64,000 bases of DNA from Microlunatus sp. Gsoil 973. GTDB taxonomy: Bacteria; Actinomycetota; Actinomycetes; Propionibacteriales; Propionibacteriaceae. Below are positions 43,457 to 53,026 of this stretch, piece after piece. The notes beneath the pieces were generated by a model. That model ran no database searches, had not been told where the DNA came from, and saw only the letters and a program-made list of their open reading frames with translations. The stretch lies in NCBI RefSeq assembly GCF_009707365.1, contig NZ_CP046122.1, positions 4,340,001 to 4,404,000 of the forward strand, given 5' to 3'. The number at the start of each line of letters is the position of its first letter. The first letter of the stretch is position 1. A program made the translations under genes and the position numbers.

Positions 43457-44197
43457 TCAGAGCCGATGCCGTACCCACACATTCGGCTCCACGTACACGG
43501 CATGATCATGAGCGGGCGCACAGTGAACCGGCGTGAGTGCGTACGGAACTTCGACGGCGCCGTCCACATCGAAGGGGAGTCCAGTCCACTCCCGCCAGTT
43601 CACCAGCGAGGAGCCGACCACCATGGAGGCCGGTGCGATCTTCTCGATCACGCCGCCCGCGCGGACGTGGATTCGCAGCCAGGGGTCTTCCGGCAGCCCG
43701 TCCGCACGGGTGCGGTAGGCGTACTCGCTCATCGGCGTGGCCGGTTCGAGGTGTTTGTGGCTGGGCCGTACCGGCGCCAGCAGGGTGTCGAATCCGCGGG
43801 CTCGCGCGGCGTCACGCATCGCCGTGAGGATCAGCGTCGACAGGCCCCGGCCCTGCCAGTCGTGGTGCACCGAAACCTCCAGGGCGCTGGCGACGTCCGG
43901 CTCGACGCCCTTGCGAAGATCGGAACCGACCCACATCAACACCTGGTCCCAGCCGGTGTCGGGGAGTTCGCGGCGGCCGTCCAGATCCAAGCGGAATGCG
44001 GTCGCCTGGCCGTGGCCGATCACCGACCCTTCGTCGTCGGTGGCGACAACCGTCAAGTCTGGGTAGGCCGCTGTGGCGACGCTGTACAGCGACCAGCCGA
44101 CCGGATCGTGGTCCATGAACTCGGGCCAGGAGTCGGGCATCTCCCAGATGCCGGAGCCGAACTCGGGCTGCTCCGCACGGGTGGTGATCATGACCAT
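43457..44197 (-). CDS. GNAT family N-acetyltransferase
   Basis: 246 residues. The GNAT signature is in ALEVSVHHDWQGRGLSTLIL. It is longer than a minimal GNAT domain; the extra C-terminal part (about 150-246) has HVRAGGVIEKIAPASMVVGS, seen in actinobacterial GNAT proteins acting on unknown small molecules. Convergent with the methyltransferase across a 17-bp gap. Confidence 0.8.
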   Translation of the reverse strand: MVMITTRAEQPEFGSGIWEMPDSWPEFMDHDPVGWSLYSVATAAYPDLTVVATDDEGSVIGHGQATAFRLDLDGRRELPDTGWDQVLMWVGSDLRKGVEPDVASALEVSVHHDWQGRGLSTLILTAMRDAARARGFDTLLAPVRPSHKHLEPATPMSEYAYRTRADGLPEDPWLRIHVRAGGVIEKIAPASMVVGSSLVNWREWTGLPFDVDGAVEVPYALTPVHCAPAHDHAVYVEPNVWVRHRL

Positions 44198-44272
44198 GCG
44201 GCGGAGCGTAGCGGTCGCGGCCAGATCAGAACGAACGGTTTCCTGCTCTGACGGACAATCCGGACGCTCCGG

Positions 44273-45446
44273 TCATCGGTTCGCAAGATCAACCAGCACC
44301 GGCACAGCCTCGCTGGGTGGTGGCAGTTCGGCCAGGGCCGTTGCGACACGTCGAGCCGCCTCCCCATAGCCGGGGCTGTGCAGCAGTCGGGGAAGCTCGG
44401 CTGCACCACGTTCCACGTTGCCGGGCCCCTGCCCGGTGGTGACACCGGCACCCACGGCAGCGACCCGATCACCGTTGATGACCTGATCGAAGGTGAAGAG
44501 CGGCACCACCACCTGTGGCACGCCCGCAGCCAAGGCACCGATCGTCGTCCCGAATCCGCCGTGTCCGAGCACGGCCACGGCATGGGCCAGCACCTGCTCC
44601 TGGGGGACCCACTGCAGGACGCGGGCATTGTCCGGCAGCGGACCGAGCGTTTCCGGATCGAACGCCCGGCCGGTCGTCATCACGATGGATGCCTCGAGAT
44701 CGGCGACCGCGTCCAGCGCCCGCCGGAACACTCCCATGAACGGAGGGATCGAGCCGGTCACCGAGCCGAAGGTGAGGTACACCAGCGGAAGCTCCGGGTC
44801 GCCCCATTCCGGACGGCGCGGCTCGATCGTCGGCCTGGTCGGCTTGTGGAATCGTCTGATGGTCCCGGTCTTCGGCGACGAGCCGCCGGAGGCGTAGTCA
44901 AGGAGTTCGGGAACCACGCTCAGAACGGTCTCCGTGGTTGGCGCCGCCGCCATCCGACCGTCGGCCAGGCCGGTCAGCCGTCCCAACTCTTCCAGCGGTT
45001 CGGCCATCGAATCGGCGAGCCGACACCCGGTCTCGTGCATCCCGATGCAGACCTGCGCATGGGGTACCTCGGCCCGCTCCGCCGCCGCCAGCGAGGCCAC
45101 CTCCGCGGGCTCGCGGACGATCACCTGCGGGCGCCACCGCTGGACAATCTCCAGGATCGACGGCAGCGCCGCCTGCGCATCGATCCGGCCGAACACCTCG
45201 CGGATGACCAGCGCGTCGGCCTCCTGGACCGACAGGCTCATCAGCCTCGCCATCACCGGACCGATCACCTCCGGTTCCGGGTCGGCGAACGGCTCGAGGG
45301 GGAGGCCGGTCCGGGCCACCGAGGCCGCGTACGACTCTGGCGCGGTGATCCGCACCGCGTGGCCGGCCGCTGCGCAGGCCTTGGCGAACGGCACAAGGGG
45401 GACCGAAGTGGCCGTCGTTGGCCGTGCTGGAGAAGAGGATCCGCAC
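44273..45446 (-). pseudogene. MGT/erythromycin-type glycosyltransferase, frame broken near the start
   Basis: The main open frame (44273-45394) is a GT-B glycosyltransferase of the macrolide/UGT type, with LPLVYLTFGSV, VLQWVPQEQVL and the nucleotide-sugar signature LGHGGFGTTIGALAAGVP. It lacks the first strand. The missing start, VRILFSSTANDGHFGP, lies in another frame just upstream (GTG 45446). The run of five bases 45397-45401 (G on plus, C on the coding strand) explains it: with four, GPLVPFAKACAAAGHAV reads through. Repaired length is about 390 residues. A frame error or true mutation cannot be told apart here. Confidence 0.85.
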
Positions 45447-45574
45447 CTGCCGAGAGTCCCACCACCAGCGCATCGCCGCTGCGATTACGCGAAATCCGTG
45501 GGGTCGGGCCACAAGTACCGGTTGGATCGCCCAGATCCTGCCCGCAGCATCCTCGCGGATGAGACGCTGGTCAG

Positions 45575-46948
45575 GTGACGGGCACGATCGAGTCCGACTA
45601 TCTCGTGGTAGGCGCCGGTGCCACAGGAATGGCCTTCACCGACACCCTGATCCGGCACGCCGACGTCCACGTGACGCTGGTCGATCGACGGCACGGCGTC
45701 GGTGGTCATTGGCTGGAGGCGTACCCCTTCGTCCGGCTGCACCAGGCCTCGGCCTTCTACGGAGTCGCGTCCACCGTTCTCGGTGGTGCGATCCAACAGG
45801 ACGGCCCGGAGAAGGGCCTGCACGAACGGGCGTCGCAACCGGAGATCTGCAGCTACTACCTGCGGGTGCTCGACGCGATGATCACCTCCGGCCGGGTCGA
45901 GTTCCTGGGCAACAGCGAGTACCGGGACGGCACAGTCTTCTCGCGACTGTCCGGCGAACGGTTCAACGTCGCTCCGTCCTGCAGAATTGTCGACGCACGC
46001 TACCTGTCCCCGTCGATTCCTGCGGAGACGGCGCCACCCTTCGGCGTCAACCCGGGCGCCCGGGTGGTTCCGGTCAACGACCTCGTCCATCTGGAGGATC
46101 CGCCCGGTCAGTACGTCATCGCCGGTTCAGGAAAGACCGCAACCGACGCGATCATCTGGCTGTTGTCGCGGGGTGTCGGTCCCGACGACATCACTTGGGT
46201 TCGCCCCCGCGATCCGTGGATGCTGAACCGGGCGGTCGTGCAACCCAATCCGGCGATCTTCCAGTGCATGGCTGCAGACGTCTTGGAGGCGGGCGCTGCG
46301 GCAGCGTCCCTCGACGACTTCTTCCTTCGCCTCGAGGACGCCGGCGTGATGCTCCGCATCGATCGCACCGTGTTGCCGACCATGGCCAAAGCACCGACCC
46401 TGGCGACCTGGGAGTTGGAGCGGCTGCGGTCGATCGAGAACGTCGTCCGACGGGGTCACATCGAATCGGTCTCGCCCGGCACGTTGATCTTCGCCGACGG
46501 TCCGGTGTCCATCCCTCGCGATGCCGTGGTTGTGCACTGTGCCGCCGACGGCCTCAAACAGCCGCCACTGGTGCCGGTCTGGCAGCCGGACCTGATCACC
46601 CTCCAGCCGATCCGGGCCGGTTTCCCCTGCTTCGGTGCGGCGTTGATCGGCTACGTCGAGGCGACCCGGGACGATGGCGAGACCAAGAACAGGCTCTGTC
46701 CGCCGACCCCGTACGGCAACACGCTCGCCGACTGGGCACGGATGACCGTGCTCGGGTCCCGGGCATCACGGTCCTTCACCGCCGAGCCCGACATCAAGGC
46801 ATGGTCGGACCAGGTGATGATCAATCCGAGCGGGATTCCGCCGGACCAGCCGAGAACGGCCGCGCTGGATCGAGCGGTGCAGCGGCTGGGGGCCGCCGGC
46901 GGGCCCGGGCTCGCCAGGCTGGCCGAGCTGGCCGGTCTGGCGAGTTGA
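45575..46948 (+). CDS. FAD-dependent NAD(P)-binding oxidoreductase
   Basis: 457 residues from GTG 45575. YLVVGAGATGMAF is the FAD Rossmann motif, GVGGHWLEAYPFVRLHQ resembles flavin monooxygenase-like proteins, and YVIAGSGKTATDAI is a second dinucleotide fold. The C-terminal part has no transmembrane helix. Family members are annotated only as NAD(P)-binding proteins; the substrate is unknown. Confidence 0.75.
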   Translation: MTGTIESDYLVVGAGATGMAFTDTLIRHADVHVTLVDRRHGVGGHWLEAYPFVRLHQASAFYGVASTVLGGAIQQDGPEKGLHERASQPEICSYYLRVLDAMITSGRVEFLGNSEYRDGTVFSRLSGERFNVAPSCRIVDARYLSPSIPAETAPPFGVNPGARVVPVNDLVHLEDPPGQYVIAGSGKTATDAIIWLLSRGVGPDDITWVRPRDPWMLNRAVVQPNPAIFQCMAADVLEAGAAAASLDDFFLRLEDAGVMLRIDRTVLPTMAKAPTLATWELERLRSIENVVRRGHIESVSPGTLIFADGPVSIPRDAVVVHCAADGLKQPPLVPVWQPDLITLQPIRAGFPCFGAALIGYVEATRDDGETKNRLCPPTPYGNTLADWARMTVLGSRASRSFTAEPDIKAWSDQVMINPSGIPPDQPRTAALDRAVQRLGAAGGPGLARLAELAGLAS

Positions 46949-46969
46949 CCTGGCGAACCGGTCCGGACT

Positions 46970-48370
46970 CTAGGGCTTGATGTTCTGGTTCAGGTGGAAC
47001 AGGTTGCCGGGATCGTACGTCCGCTTGACCTGGACCAGCCGTTCGTAGTTCTGCCGGTAGTTGTCCTCGATCTTGCCGAAGTCGTCGTCCTGCATGAAGT
47101 TGATATAGCCGCCGGGCTCTGCCCACGGCGTCATCGCCTGATAGTAGTCACGCACCCACTGGATGCGTTCGGCATCCTTGGTGGGGTCGGTCCACGAAGC
47201 GAGGATCACCTGGGCGTACTTCGCATCCCGATAGGCGAACGCGGTGTCCGACGCGCCGACCCGGTGGCAGGCGCCGTTGATCGGATACAGGTGCATCGTT
47301 GCGCTCACCTCGGGAACGGTGGCGCCGTGTTCGACAACTGCCGGAATCGCCTCGGCCGGCAACTCCTTGATGAACGAACCCTTCCAGTAGGACCGGATGC
47401 CCTTCGGGAACAAGACGTCGAACGCGGCGTTCAGCGCTGGGTAGGGCAACGGCGCGGTCCCGTTGGCCACCACCGGGGCGACGTCCCAGAACGGCTGCAG
47501 AGCCTTCTCGGCCTGGTCGAGCGGTCCGGACCAATGGACCACAGCCGCTGCCAGCGTGTCGCCGTGCCGGTCCTCGGGAATGAACGGGAGCGGTGGCGCG
47601 ATCTGGAATGCCGGGAAACCGCCGAACTGTTCCGGCGCATCGGTGATGAACTGGTCGAACATCTCCAACAAGGCTCCGGCATCCTCCAGGTTGTAGAAGA
47701 TCGGGCCGGCGAAAACCTGGTCCACATCGTGCAATTGGAATTCCATTGACGTCACGACACCGAAATTCCCGCCGCCGCCGCGCAGCCCCCAGAACAATTC
47801 CTCGTTCTCCTGAGCGCTTGCGGTGAGGAAGTTTCCGTCCGCGGTGACCACATCGGCCGACAACAGGTTGTCGATGGACAGTCCGAAGCCACGACTGAGG
47901 TAGCCGATCCCGCCGCCGAGGGTCAATCCGGTCACGCCCGTCGTCGAGATGATGCCGCCGGTGGTTGCCAGGCCGAATCCATGCGCCGCATGGTTGAAGT
48001 CACCCCAGGTCGCCCCGGCATCCACGCGAGCCGTCTTGTTCCGCGGATCGACACGCACGGTACGCATCGGCGACACGTCGATCACCAGGCCGCCGTCGTT
48101 CGTGCCGAACCCCGGTGCGCTGTGTCCGCCGTCCCGGACCGACAGGTCCATCCCGTTGTCGCGAGCGAAATGCACCGCGGCAATGACGTCGGCGACTTGT
48201 TGTGCCATGAGGACTGCCAACGGCCGCTTGTCGAACATACCGTTGTGCACGGCGCGAGCTTCGTCATAGTCATTGTCGCCGGCGGTGATCAGCCGCCCCC
48301 GCACCTTTTCGCGAAGCGGTTCCACGTTGAGCCCGCTCACTGATTGATCAAGAGTAATGTCTGACATCAT
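46970..48370 (-). CDS. FAD-linked oxidase, berberine-bridge/oligosaccharide-oxidase type
   Basis: 466 residues. A PCMH-type FAD domain comes first, with RDGGHSAPGF carrying the His that binds FAD covalently. The second covalent ligand (a Cys near GLTLGGGIGYLSR) is not visible, so attachment is probably single. The C-terminal BBE domain ends YERLVQVKRTYDPGNLFHLNQNI. Relatives oxidise sugars, alcohols or alkaloid-like substrates and make H2O2. There is no signal peptide. It converges on the preceding oxidoreductase with 21 bp between the stops. Confidence 0.88.
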   Translation of the reverse strand: MMSDITLDQSVSGLNVEPLREKVRGRLITAGDNDYDEARAVHNGMFDKRPLAVLMAQQVADVIAAVHFARDNGMDLSVRDGGHSAPGFGTNDGGLVIDVSPMRTVRVDPRNKTARVDAGATWGDFNHAAHGFGLATTGGIISTTGVTGLTLGGGIGYLSRGFGLSIDNLLSADVVTADGNFLTASAQENEELFWGLRGGGGNFGVVTSMEFQLHDVDQVFAGPIFYNLEDAGALLEMFDQFITDAPEQFGGFPAFQIAPPLPFIPEDRHGDTLAAAVVHWSGPLDQAEKALQPFWDVAPVVANGTAPLPYPALNAAFDVLFPKGIRSYWKGSFIKELPAEAIPAVVEHGATVPEVSATMHLYPINGACHRVGASDTAFAYRDAKYAQVILASWTDPTKDAERIQWVRDYYQAMTPWAEPGGYINFMQDDDFGKIEDNYRQNYERLVQVKRTYDPGNLFHLNQNIKP

Positions 48371-48548
48371 TCGCCCCCCGAGCGTTTTCGATGGCAGGTA
48401 AAATTACCACCGGGTGATGATCAGCCGCCAGAGACGAACGTGTGATAATCGTTCCTATTCGAGCGGGATTATGCGGTAAAAGAAAACTCGTCCGGCCGCC
48501 GCATTTATGTGTATCGACGCCTTCCCGCCGGCTCTCTATCATGCGGAC

Positions 48549-50285
48549 GTGACAACATCCCAGTCTCAGACCGCTCCTCAGCCCGCTCGGCAGACCTCAC
48601 AGCCGACCTCGGCGCGGACCTCGCCGCGTCCGGCGATCGTCATGGTCTCCGCCGACCACCATGCCCGGTTGCGCGAGGAGTTCGGCCGGTACGAGCGAGA
48701 CTACGAACTCCGGACCGCTCGCTCCTGTGGTGAGGCGATCGCTGCCGTTGAGCGGTTACGCGCGGAGGGCTCAAACATCGCTTTGTTCGCCAGCGATTCC
48801 CGGCTGCCCGATGCCGACATCCTGGTGGCGTTCTCCGCTTGGCGCTCCGCCGTGCCGACCGCGCGTCGGGCGATCGTCACGCCGTACGACCGGTTCATCA
48901 CCGACGCGCCGCCGCTGCGACTGGCGATGGCGAAGGGCAAGTACGACGCGTACCTGCTGATGCCTCGCGGGCCACGGGACGAGGAGTTCCACAACGCCAT
49001 CACCGATCTGCTGTCGGACTGGGGATCGACCGTGCCCGATCCCGAGGCGATCACCGCCAAGATCATCGCGCCGTCGCAGACCGCACTCACCCTGCAGATC
49101 CGCGACTTCTTCGATCGGATGGGTATGCCGACCCGCTTCTACAGCCCGGACAGCGACGTCGGCCGGCGTGTCCTTTCAAGCGTCGGGCCCGACGTGGAGT
49201 TTCCGCTTGTCTGGTCGATGGTGCGCGAGCCGATCGTCGCCCGCTCGGTCAGTGATGTGGCGCGGTCGATCTACGGTGCTCCCGACGAGGTCTCGGTCGC
49301 CGGTGTCGCTGATGTCGCGGTGATCGGCGCCGGCCCGGCCGGTTTGGCTGCCGCGGTGTACGCAGCATCGGAAGGACTGTCCACGGTTGTCCTCGAGGCC
49401 GGCGCGATCGGTGGACAGGCGGGGACCAGCTCGATGATCCGCAACTATCTCGGCTTTCCGCGGGGCATCTCGGGAATGCGCCTGGCCCAGCGAGCGCGCA
49501 ACCAGGCGTTGCGCTTCGGTGCACAGTTCTTCACCGGTTGGGCAGCGGAGTCGGTCGAACCCGGTGAACCCCATGTGGTGGCGACCGAGGGTGGTCGGAT
49601 CCGGGCTCGGTCGGTCGTCATCGCCAGCGGTGTCGACTATCGCAAGCTAGGCGTCGAATCGATCGAGGCCCTGGTCGGGAACGGGGTCAACTACGGCGCC
49701 GCGCTGACGGCTGCCCGCGAGATGGAAGGCCGTGACGTCGTCGTTGTCGGCGGGGGAAACTCCGCCGGTCAGGCAGCGGTACATCTGGCCCGCTTCGCCC
49801 GATCGGTACGGCTGATCGTCCGTCGGCCGGGGCTGGAGGAGACGATGTCGTCCTACCTGATCGGCGAGATCGCCTACACGCCGCGGATCACGGTGCAGAC
49901 CTGTACCCGAGTCGTCGACGGCAAGGGCGACCCCAACCTGGAACAGTTGACGTTGGAGGACATCCGGACGGGCGAACGGAGCACGGTGCCGGCGGCCGGA
50001 TTGTTCCTGCTGCTGGGTGCGGACCCGAAATGCTCATTCCTGCCGAAGGCAATCGGCACCGACGATCACGGCTTCATCCTGACCGGCCGCGACGTCCCCC
50101 GGGACGCCTGGCTGGATGATCGCCCGCCGGCGGATCTGGCGACGACTGTGCCGGGTGTGTTCGCTGTGGGTGACATCCGCTCGGGTTCGATGAAGCGTGT
50201 CGCGGCGGCCAGCGGTGAGGGCGCCTCGGTGGTACCTCTGGTGCATCGCTGGTTGGCCGACAGCTCCGCGGTCGCGACGCCCTGA
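48549..50285 (+). CDS. Fused receiver domain and thioredoxin-reductase-like flavoprotein
   Basis: 578 residues from GTG 48549 (ATG 48507 in frame would add an unlikely leader). After a Ser/Thr/Pro-rich N terminus, residues about 30-150 form a receiver-like domain with ALFASDSRLPDADIL at the phosphoacceptor place. Then a flavoprotein: VAVIGAGPAGLAAAVYA, IGGQAGTSS, and VVVVGGGNSAGQAAVHLA, ending GVFAVGDIRSGSMKRVAAASGEGA. At the place of the redox CxxC the sequence reads NYGAALTAA, so it cannot act as a dithiol thioredoxin reductase. Such fusions are known in actinobacteria, function unproven. Confidence 0.85.
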   Translation: MTTSQSQTAPQPARQTSQPTSARTSPRPAIVMVSADHHARLREEFGRYERDYELRTARSCGEAIAAVERLRAEGSNIALFASDSRLPDADILVAFSAWRSAVPTARRAIVTPYDRFITDAPPLRLAMAKGKYDAYLLMPRGPRDEEFHNAITDLLSDWGSTVPDPEAITAKIIAPSQTALTLQIRDFFDRMGMPTRFYSPDSDVGRRVLSSVGPDVEFPLVWSMVREPIVARSVSDVARSIYGAPDEVSVAGVADVAVIGAGPAGLAAAVYAASEGLSTVVLEAGAIGGQAGTSSMIRNYLGFPRGISGMRLAQRARNQALRFGAQFFTGWAAESVEPGEPHVVATEGGRIRARSVVIASGVDYRKLGVESIEALVGNGVNYGAALTAAREMEGRDVVVVGGGNSAGQAAVHLARFARSVRLIVRRPGLEETMSSYLIGEIAYTPRITVQTCTRVVDGKGDPNLEQLTLEDIRTGERSTVPAAGLFLLLGADPKCSFLPKAIGTDDHGFILTGRDVPRDAWLDDRPPADLATTVPGVFAVGDIRSGSMKRVAAASGEGASVVPLVHRWLADSSAVATP

Positions 50286-50328
50286 TCGTCGTGATCAAGA
50301 GTACCGATGATCAAGAGGAGGAAGTCTG

Positions 50329-50874
50329 ATGGTCGCGGATCTTCGTGCGGGCTCGACCGACATGCCGGTCAGCATCGAGCGCGCGAACTTCGCCGACCCG
50401 GCTCTCGCCTTCTTCCTCCAGGCGCATCTGGATGATCTTGAACCGATCAGTCCGCCGGAGAGCCGGCATGCGCTCGACCTGGCTGCCTTGCAGGCGCCCG
50501 GCGTACGGCTGTGGGTGGCCAGGGCGGGTGGAACAGGCGCGCTGGTGGGCACTTGTGGGCTGGCCGCGCTGACCGACGATCACGAAGAGCTGAAGAGCAT
50601 GCGCACCGATCCGGCGTTCCGCGGGCAAGGCATCGCCAGAAGGCTGCTCGAGATGATCATCGATGATTCGCGTCGTCGCGGAGTCCGGCGGATCTCACTG
50701 GAAACCGGGAGTGCCGACTTCTTCGCGGTCGCCCGCAATCTCTACACCCGGGCAGGATTCGTCGAATGCGGCCCGTTCGGACGCTACGTCGCCGACCCGC
50801 ACAGCACATTCATGACCTTGGAGCTCGCCGGAGACGGAATTCTCGAACGAGCGCGGCTGATCAAGGACGGCTGA
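50329..50874 (+). CDS. GNAT family N-acetyltransferase
   Basis: 181 residues from ATG 50329, with AGAGGAGGAAG upstream. LKSMRTDPAFRGQGIARRLLEMII is the acetyl-CoA motif, and LETGSADFFAVARNLYTRAGFVECGPFG fits the PhnO/YafP-like acetyltransferases annotated for actinobacteria. The substrate is unknown. The last codons lie inside a 14-bp tandem repeat. Confidence 0.85.
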   Translation: MVADLRAGSTDMPVSIERANFADPALAFFLQAHLDDLEPISPPESRHALDLAALQAPGVRLWVARAGGTGALVGTCGLAALTDDHEELKSMRTDPAFRGQGIARRLLEMIIDDSRRRGVRRISLETGSADFFAVARNLYTRAGFVECGPFGRYVADPHSTFMTLELAGDGILERARLIKDG

Positions 50875-50926
50875 TCAAGGACGTTTGATCAATGACGGCT
50901 GATCGGGCACGCCTGATCGAGGCGGG
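50857..50926. repeat. Five tandem 14-bp units (CTGATCAAGGACGG type)
   Basis: Units begin at 50857, 50871, 50885, 50899 and 50913. The first is the end of the acetyltransferase gene and the rest are intergenic. The first two differ at one base; the later ones decay. This looks like slippage that copied the gene's final codons. Confidence 0.85.
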
Positions 50927-50950
50927 CAGAGATCGCGTCCTGTTGCAGCG

Positions 50951-50994
50951 GTGAGGGAATGATGGCGCGCGACTAATCGCCGTCATTCCCTCAC
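50951..50994. terminator. 17-bp hairpin
   Basis: GTGAGGGAATGATGGCG at 50951-50967 pairs with 50978-50994 with one G-U type mismatch, around a 10-nt loop. It lies 77 bp after the acetyltransferase stop. There is no T tract. A bidirectional terminator or structured RNA is possible. Confidence 0.5.
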
Positions 50995-51263
50995 CGGTCC
51001 GGACGAGGCGTCGTCGTGACGATCCCCCGTTGCGTCACGTCTGCTGCCGTCCGGTGGAGATCCGGTTCGACGCCGTCCCCCGTCGGCCATCGTCCGATCC
51101 CCCGATCCGTACCCATCGGCGATGAGCACTGGTGACAGCCTCGCGCATTCGTCGGGCCGGGTCATCAGCCCTGAGCAGCATCCTGAAGTACAACGCGAGG
51201 ATGACATGGGCGCGCCACCAGCTGTAGTCGCAGTATTTCTGGAACGGAGGGCTGCGCGGGCGA

Positions 51264-51683
51264 GTGATCAGCGCAATGATCAGCTCCATGCAGATCGGTT
51301 CAGAGGTCGCCATCCACGTACAGGGCGACAACCGGAGTGTCGGAGAGGTTGCCGGGGTCGGACGGGTGATTCATCCGCGTGTTGTTCAGGTGCTACCGCC
51401 CCTGGACGCGGAACTGTCACAGGTCGCCCGCCGCGCCGACGAGTTCGTGATCCTCGGTGATCAAGGCAGCCACCCGGTGGTCCGGATCCGGCCGGGTCTT
51501 GTCAGCTATGCCGAGGCGGCGGACATCCTGGCCCGGGAGATTCCGCAGGTCGAACTGGTCGCGACCGAGACGGGCCTCGTGGTCTTCGAGACCGAGGAGG
51601 ATCTTGCCGACGACCCGGACGGCGTGATCAGCAGTCCTTGGTGGTGCCGGGTGCTCTGTCTCAACTCCTGTTCCTCGTGTTGA
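51264..51683 (+). CDS. Small protein with Cys-rich C-terminal tail
   Basis: 139 residues from GTG 51264; ATG 51276 and 51288 are alternatives. Codon use is strongly G/C at third positions, so it is a real gene. The first 120 residues are soluble, acidic and Cys-free. The end is SSPWWCRVLCLNSCSSC: four Cys and two Trp in 17 residues. This leader-plus-core layout resembles a ribosomal peptide precursor, but no modifying enzyme is adjacent. A metal, redox or sensory role is also possible. The stop is 1 bp before the histidine kinase GTG, so they are cotranscribed. Not recognised. Confidence 0.65.
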   Translation: MISAMISSMQIGSEVAIHVQGDNRSVGEVAGVGRVIHPRVVQVLPPLDAELSQVARRADEFVILGDQGSHPVVRIRPGLVSYAEAADILAREIPQVELVATETGLVVFETEEDLADDPDGVISSPWWCRVLCLNSCSSC

Positions 51684-51684
51684 C

Positions 51685-52911
51685 GTGGCCGGCGATCGCG
51701 AGCGCCGGATCCCGATCATCGGCGCACAACCGGTTCTGCTGACGCTGCTGGACTGTGTGATCGCACTGGCCGCGGGGGCGTTCGATCTGACGACCTACGT
51801 GAACGCCGACACCAGCGGATTCCGGCACGGTGGCGGGTTCCCGGTCCCGGTCGGCATCGTCCTGATCGTGATCGGCGCCGGTGCCCTGGTGTTTCGTCGG
51901 CGCTGGCCGACCGCCGTGTTCGTCGTGGCGTGGTGTGTCGGCTTCAGTGCGGTGATCGCACCGGACATGCAACCCATCGCAATTCTGCTGGTCGCCTTGT
52001 ACGGCATAGCTGTCGCCGCGAACCGGTACGGCGCCGTCTTCGCGCTGATCGCGACGATCGGGGTGATGGGCGTGACCGCGGTCAACACCGGCCCGGTCGG
52101 CACGACCCATTGGTTGGGCTGGGTCATGGGGACGATCGTCGCCGACATCCTGTTGCCCGGTGCGATCTGGTCCTTCGCGCGCTTCCGGTATCGCTCGCTG
52201 AGCCGGATCCGCGAACTGGATCGCGAGCACCGTCGGGCGCTGGAGTCTGCGCGACGGGACGAGCGGCTGCGGCTCAGTCACGAGTTGCACGACATCGTCT
52301 CGCACACCGTCAACGTGATGACCCTGCAGGCCGCCGGTGCCCGGGCCATCATGGGCCAGGATCCTGCCCGGGTTGCACCGACCCTGGAAGTGATCGAACA
52401 CGCCGGCGTTCAGGCGATGAACGAGCTGCAACGCCTGCTCGGCGTGTTGCGCGCCGATGGGGGCGAGCCGGAACAGGGATCGCAGCCGCTGCTGGCGGAC
52501 CTTCCCGGACTGTTGGAGACCGCACGTTCGTCCGGCCAGAAGGTGGAGTTTGTGATCAACGGGCCGCCGGGGGAGCTGGACCCCAGCGTCGAGCTCGCCT
52601 GCTATCGCGTGGTCCAGGAGGCGCTGACCAACGCCCGCAAGTACGCCGGCCCGACAGCCGATGTCGCCATCGGGATGGAGTGGGTGCCGCCGCAGCTGGT
52701 GATCACCGTGCGCAACGAGCCCGGCTCCCCCGTCGTTGACCAGGCTGCACTGTCCACCGGGAACGGGTTGGCCGGGCTGACCGAGCGGGTGCACCTGGTC
52801 GGCGGACGACTGGAGACCGAGGCGCCGCCGGAGGGCGGATTCCTGGTGCGGGCGACCCTCCCGGTCGCCTCGATGCGGACCGACGCCGCAACCCGCCCGG
52901 TGAGGAACTGA
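51685..52911 (+). CDS. NarL-type sensor histidine kinase
   Basis: 408 residues from GTG 51685. About five hydrophobic segments fill residues 15-165. A HisKA_3 dimerisation domain follows with LSHELHDIVSH (H202 likely phosphorylated), and a short HATPase_c with VVQEALTNARKYAG and GNGLAGLTERV. There is no large extracellular sensor, as in DesK-like kinases that sense the membrane or a partner protein. The response regulator follows after 115 bp. Confidence 0.9.
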   Translation: MAGDRERRIPIIGAQPVLLTLLDCVIALAAGAFDLTTYVNADTSGFRHGGGFPVPVGIVLIVIGAGALVFRRRWPTAVFVVAWCVGFSAVIAPDMQPIAILLVALYGIAVAANRYGAVFALIATIGVMGVTAVNTGPVGTTHWLGWVMGTIVADILLPGAIWSFARFRYRSLSRIRELDREHRRALESARRDERLRLSHELHDIVSHTVNVMTLQAAGARAIMGQDPARVAPTLEVIEHAGVQAMNELQRLLGVLRADGGEPEQGSQPLLADLPGLLETARSSGQKVEFVINGPPGELDPSVELACYRVVQEALTNARKYAGPTADVAIGMEWVPPQLVITVRNEPGSPVVDQAALSTGNGLAGLTERVHLVGGRLETEAPPEGGFLVRATLPVASMRTDAATRPVRN

Positions 52912-53026
52912 CTGAAGTCCCAATCCTCGTCGGAGGGGTCCGTCGATCAGACGGCGACGCTATCATCATGGGGGCATGATCAATGCCCGAGGCGGATCCG
53001 CTGACGGATGAGGGGGCGCGACGGGA

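Noticed and set aside
51035..51331. Minus-strand frame of 98 codons overlapping the start of the Cys-tailed gene
   Set aside because: No ribosome site, poor third-position G/C, no recognisable sequence; the plus-strand gene explains the codon bias.
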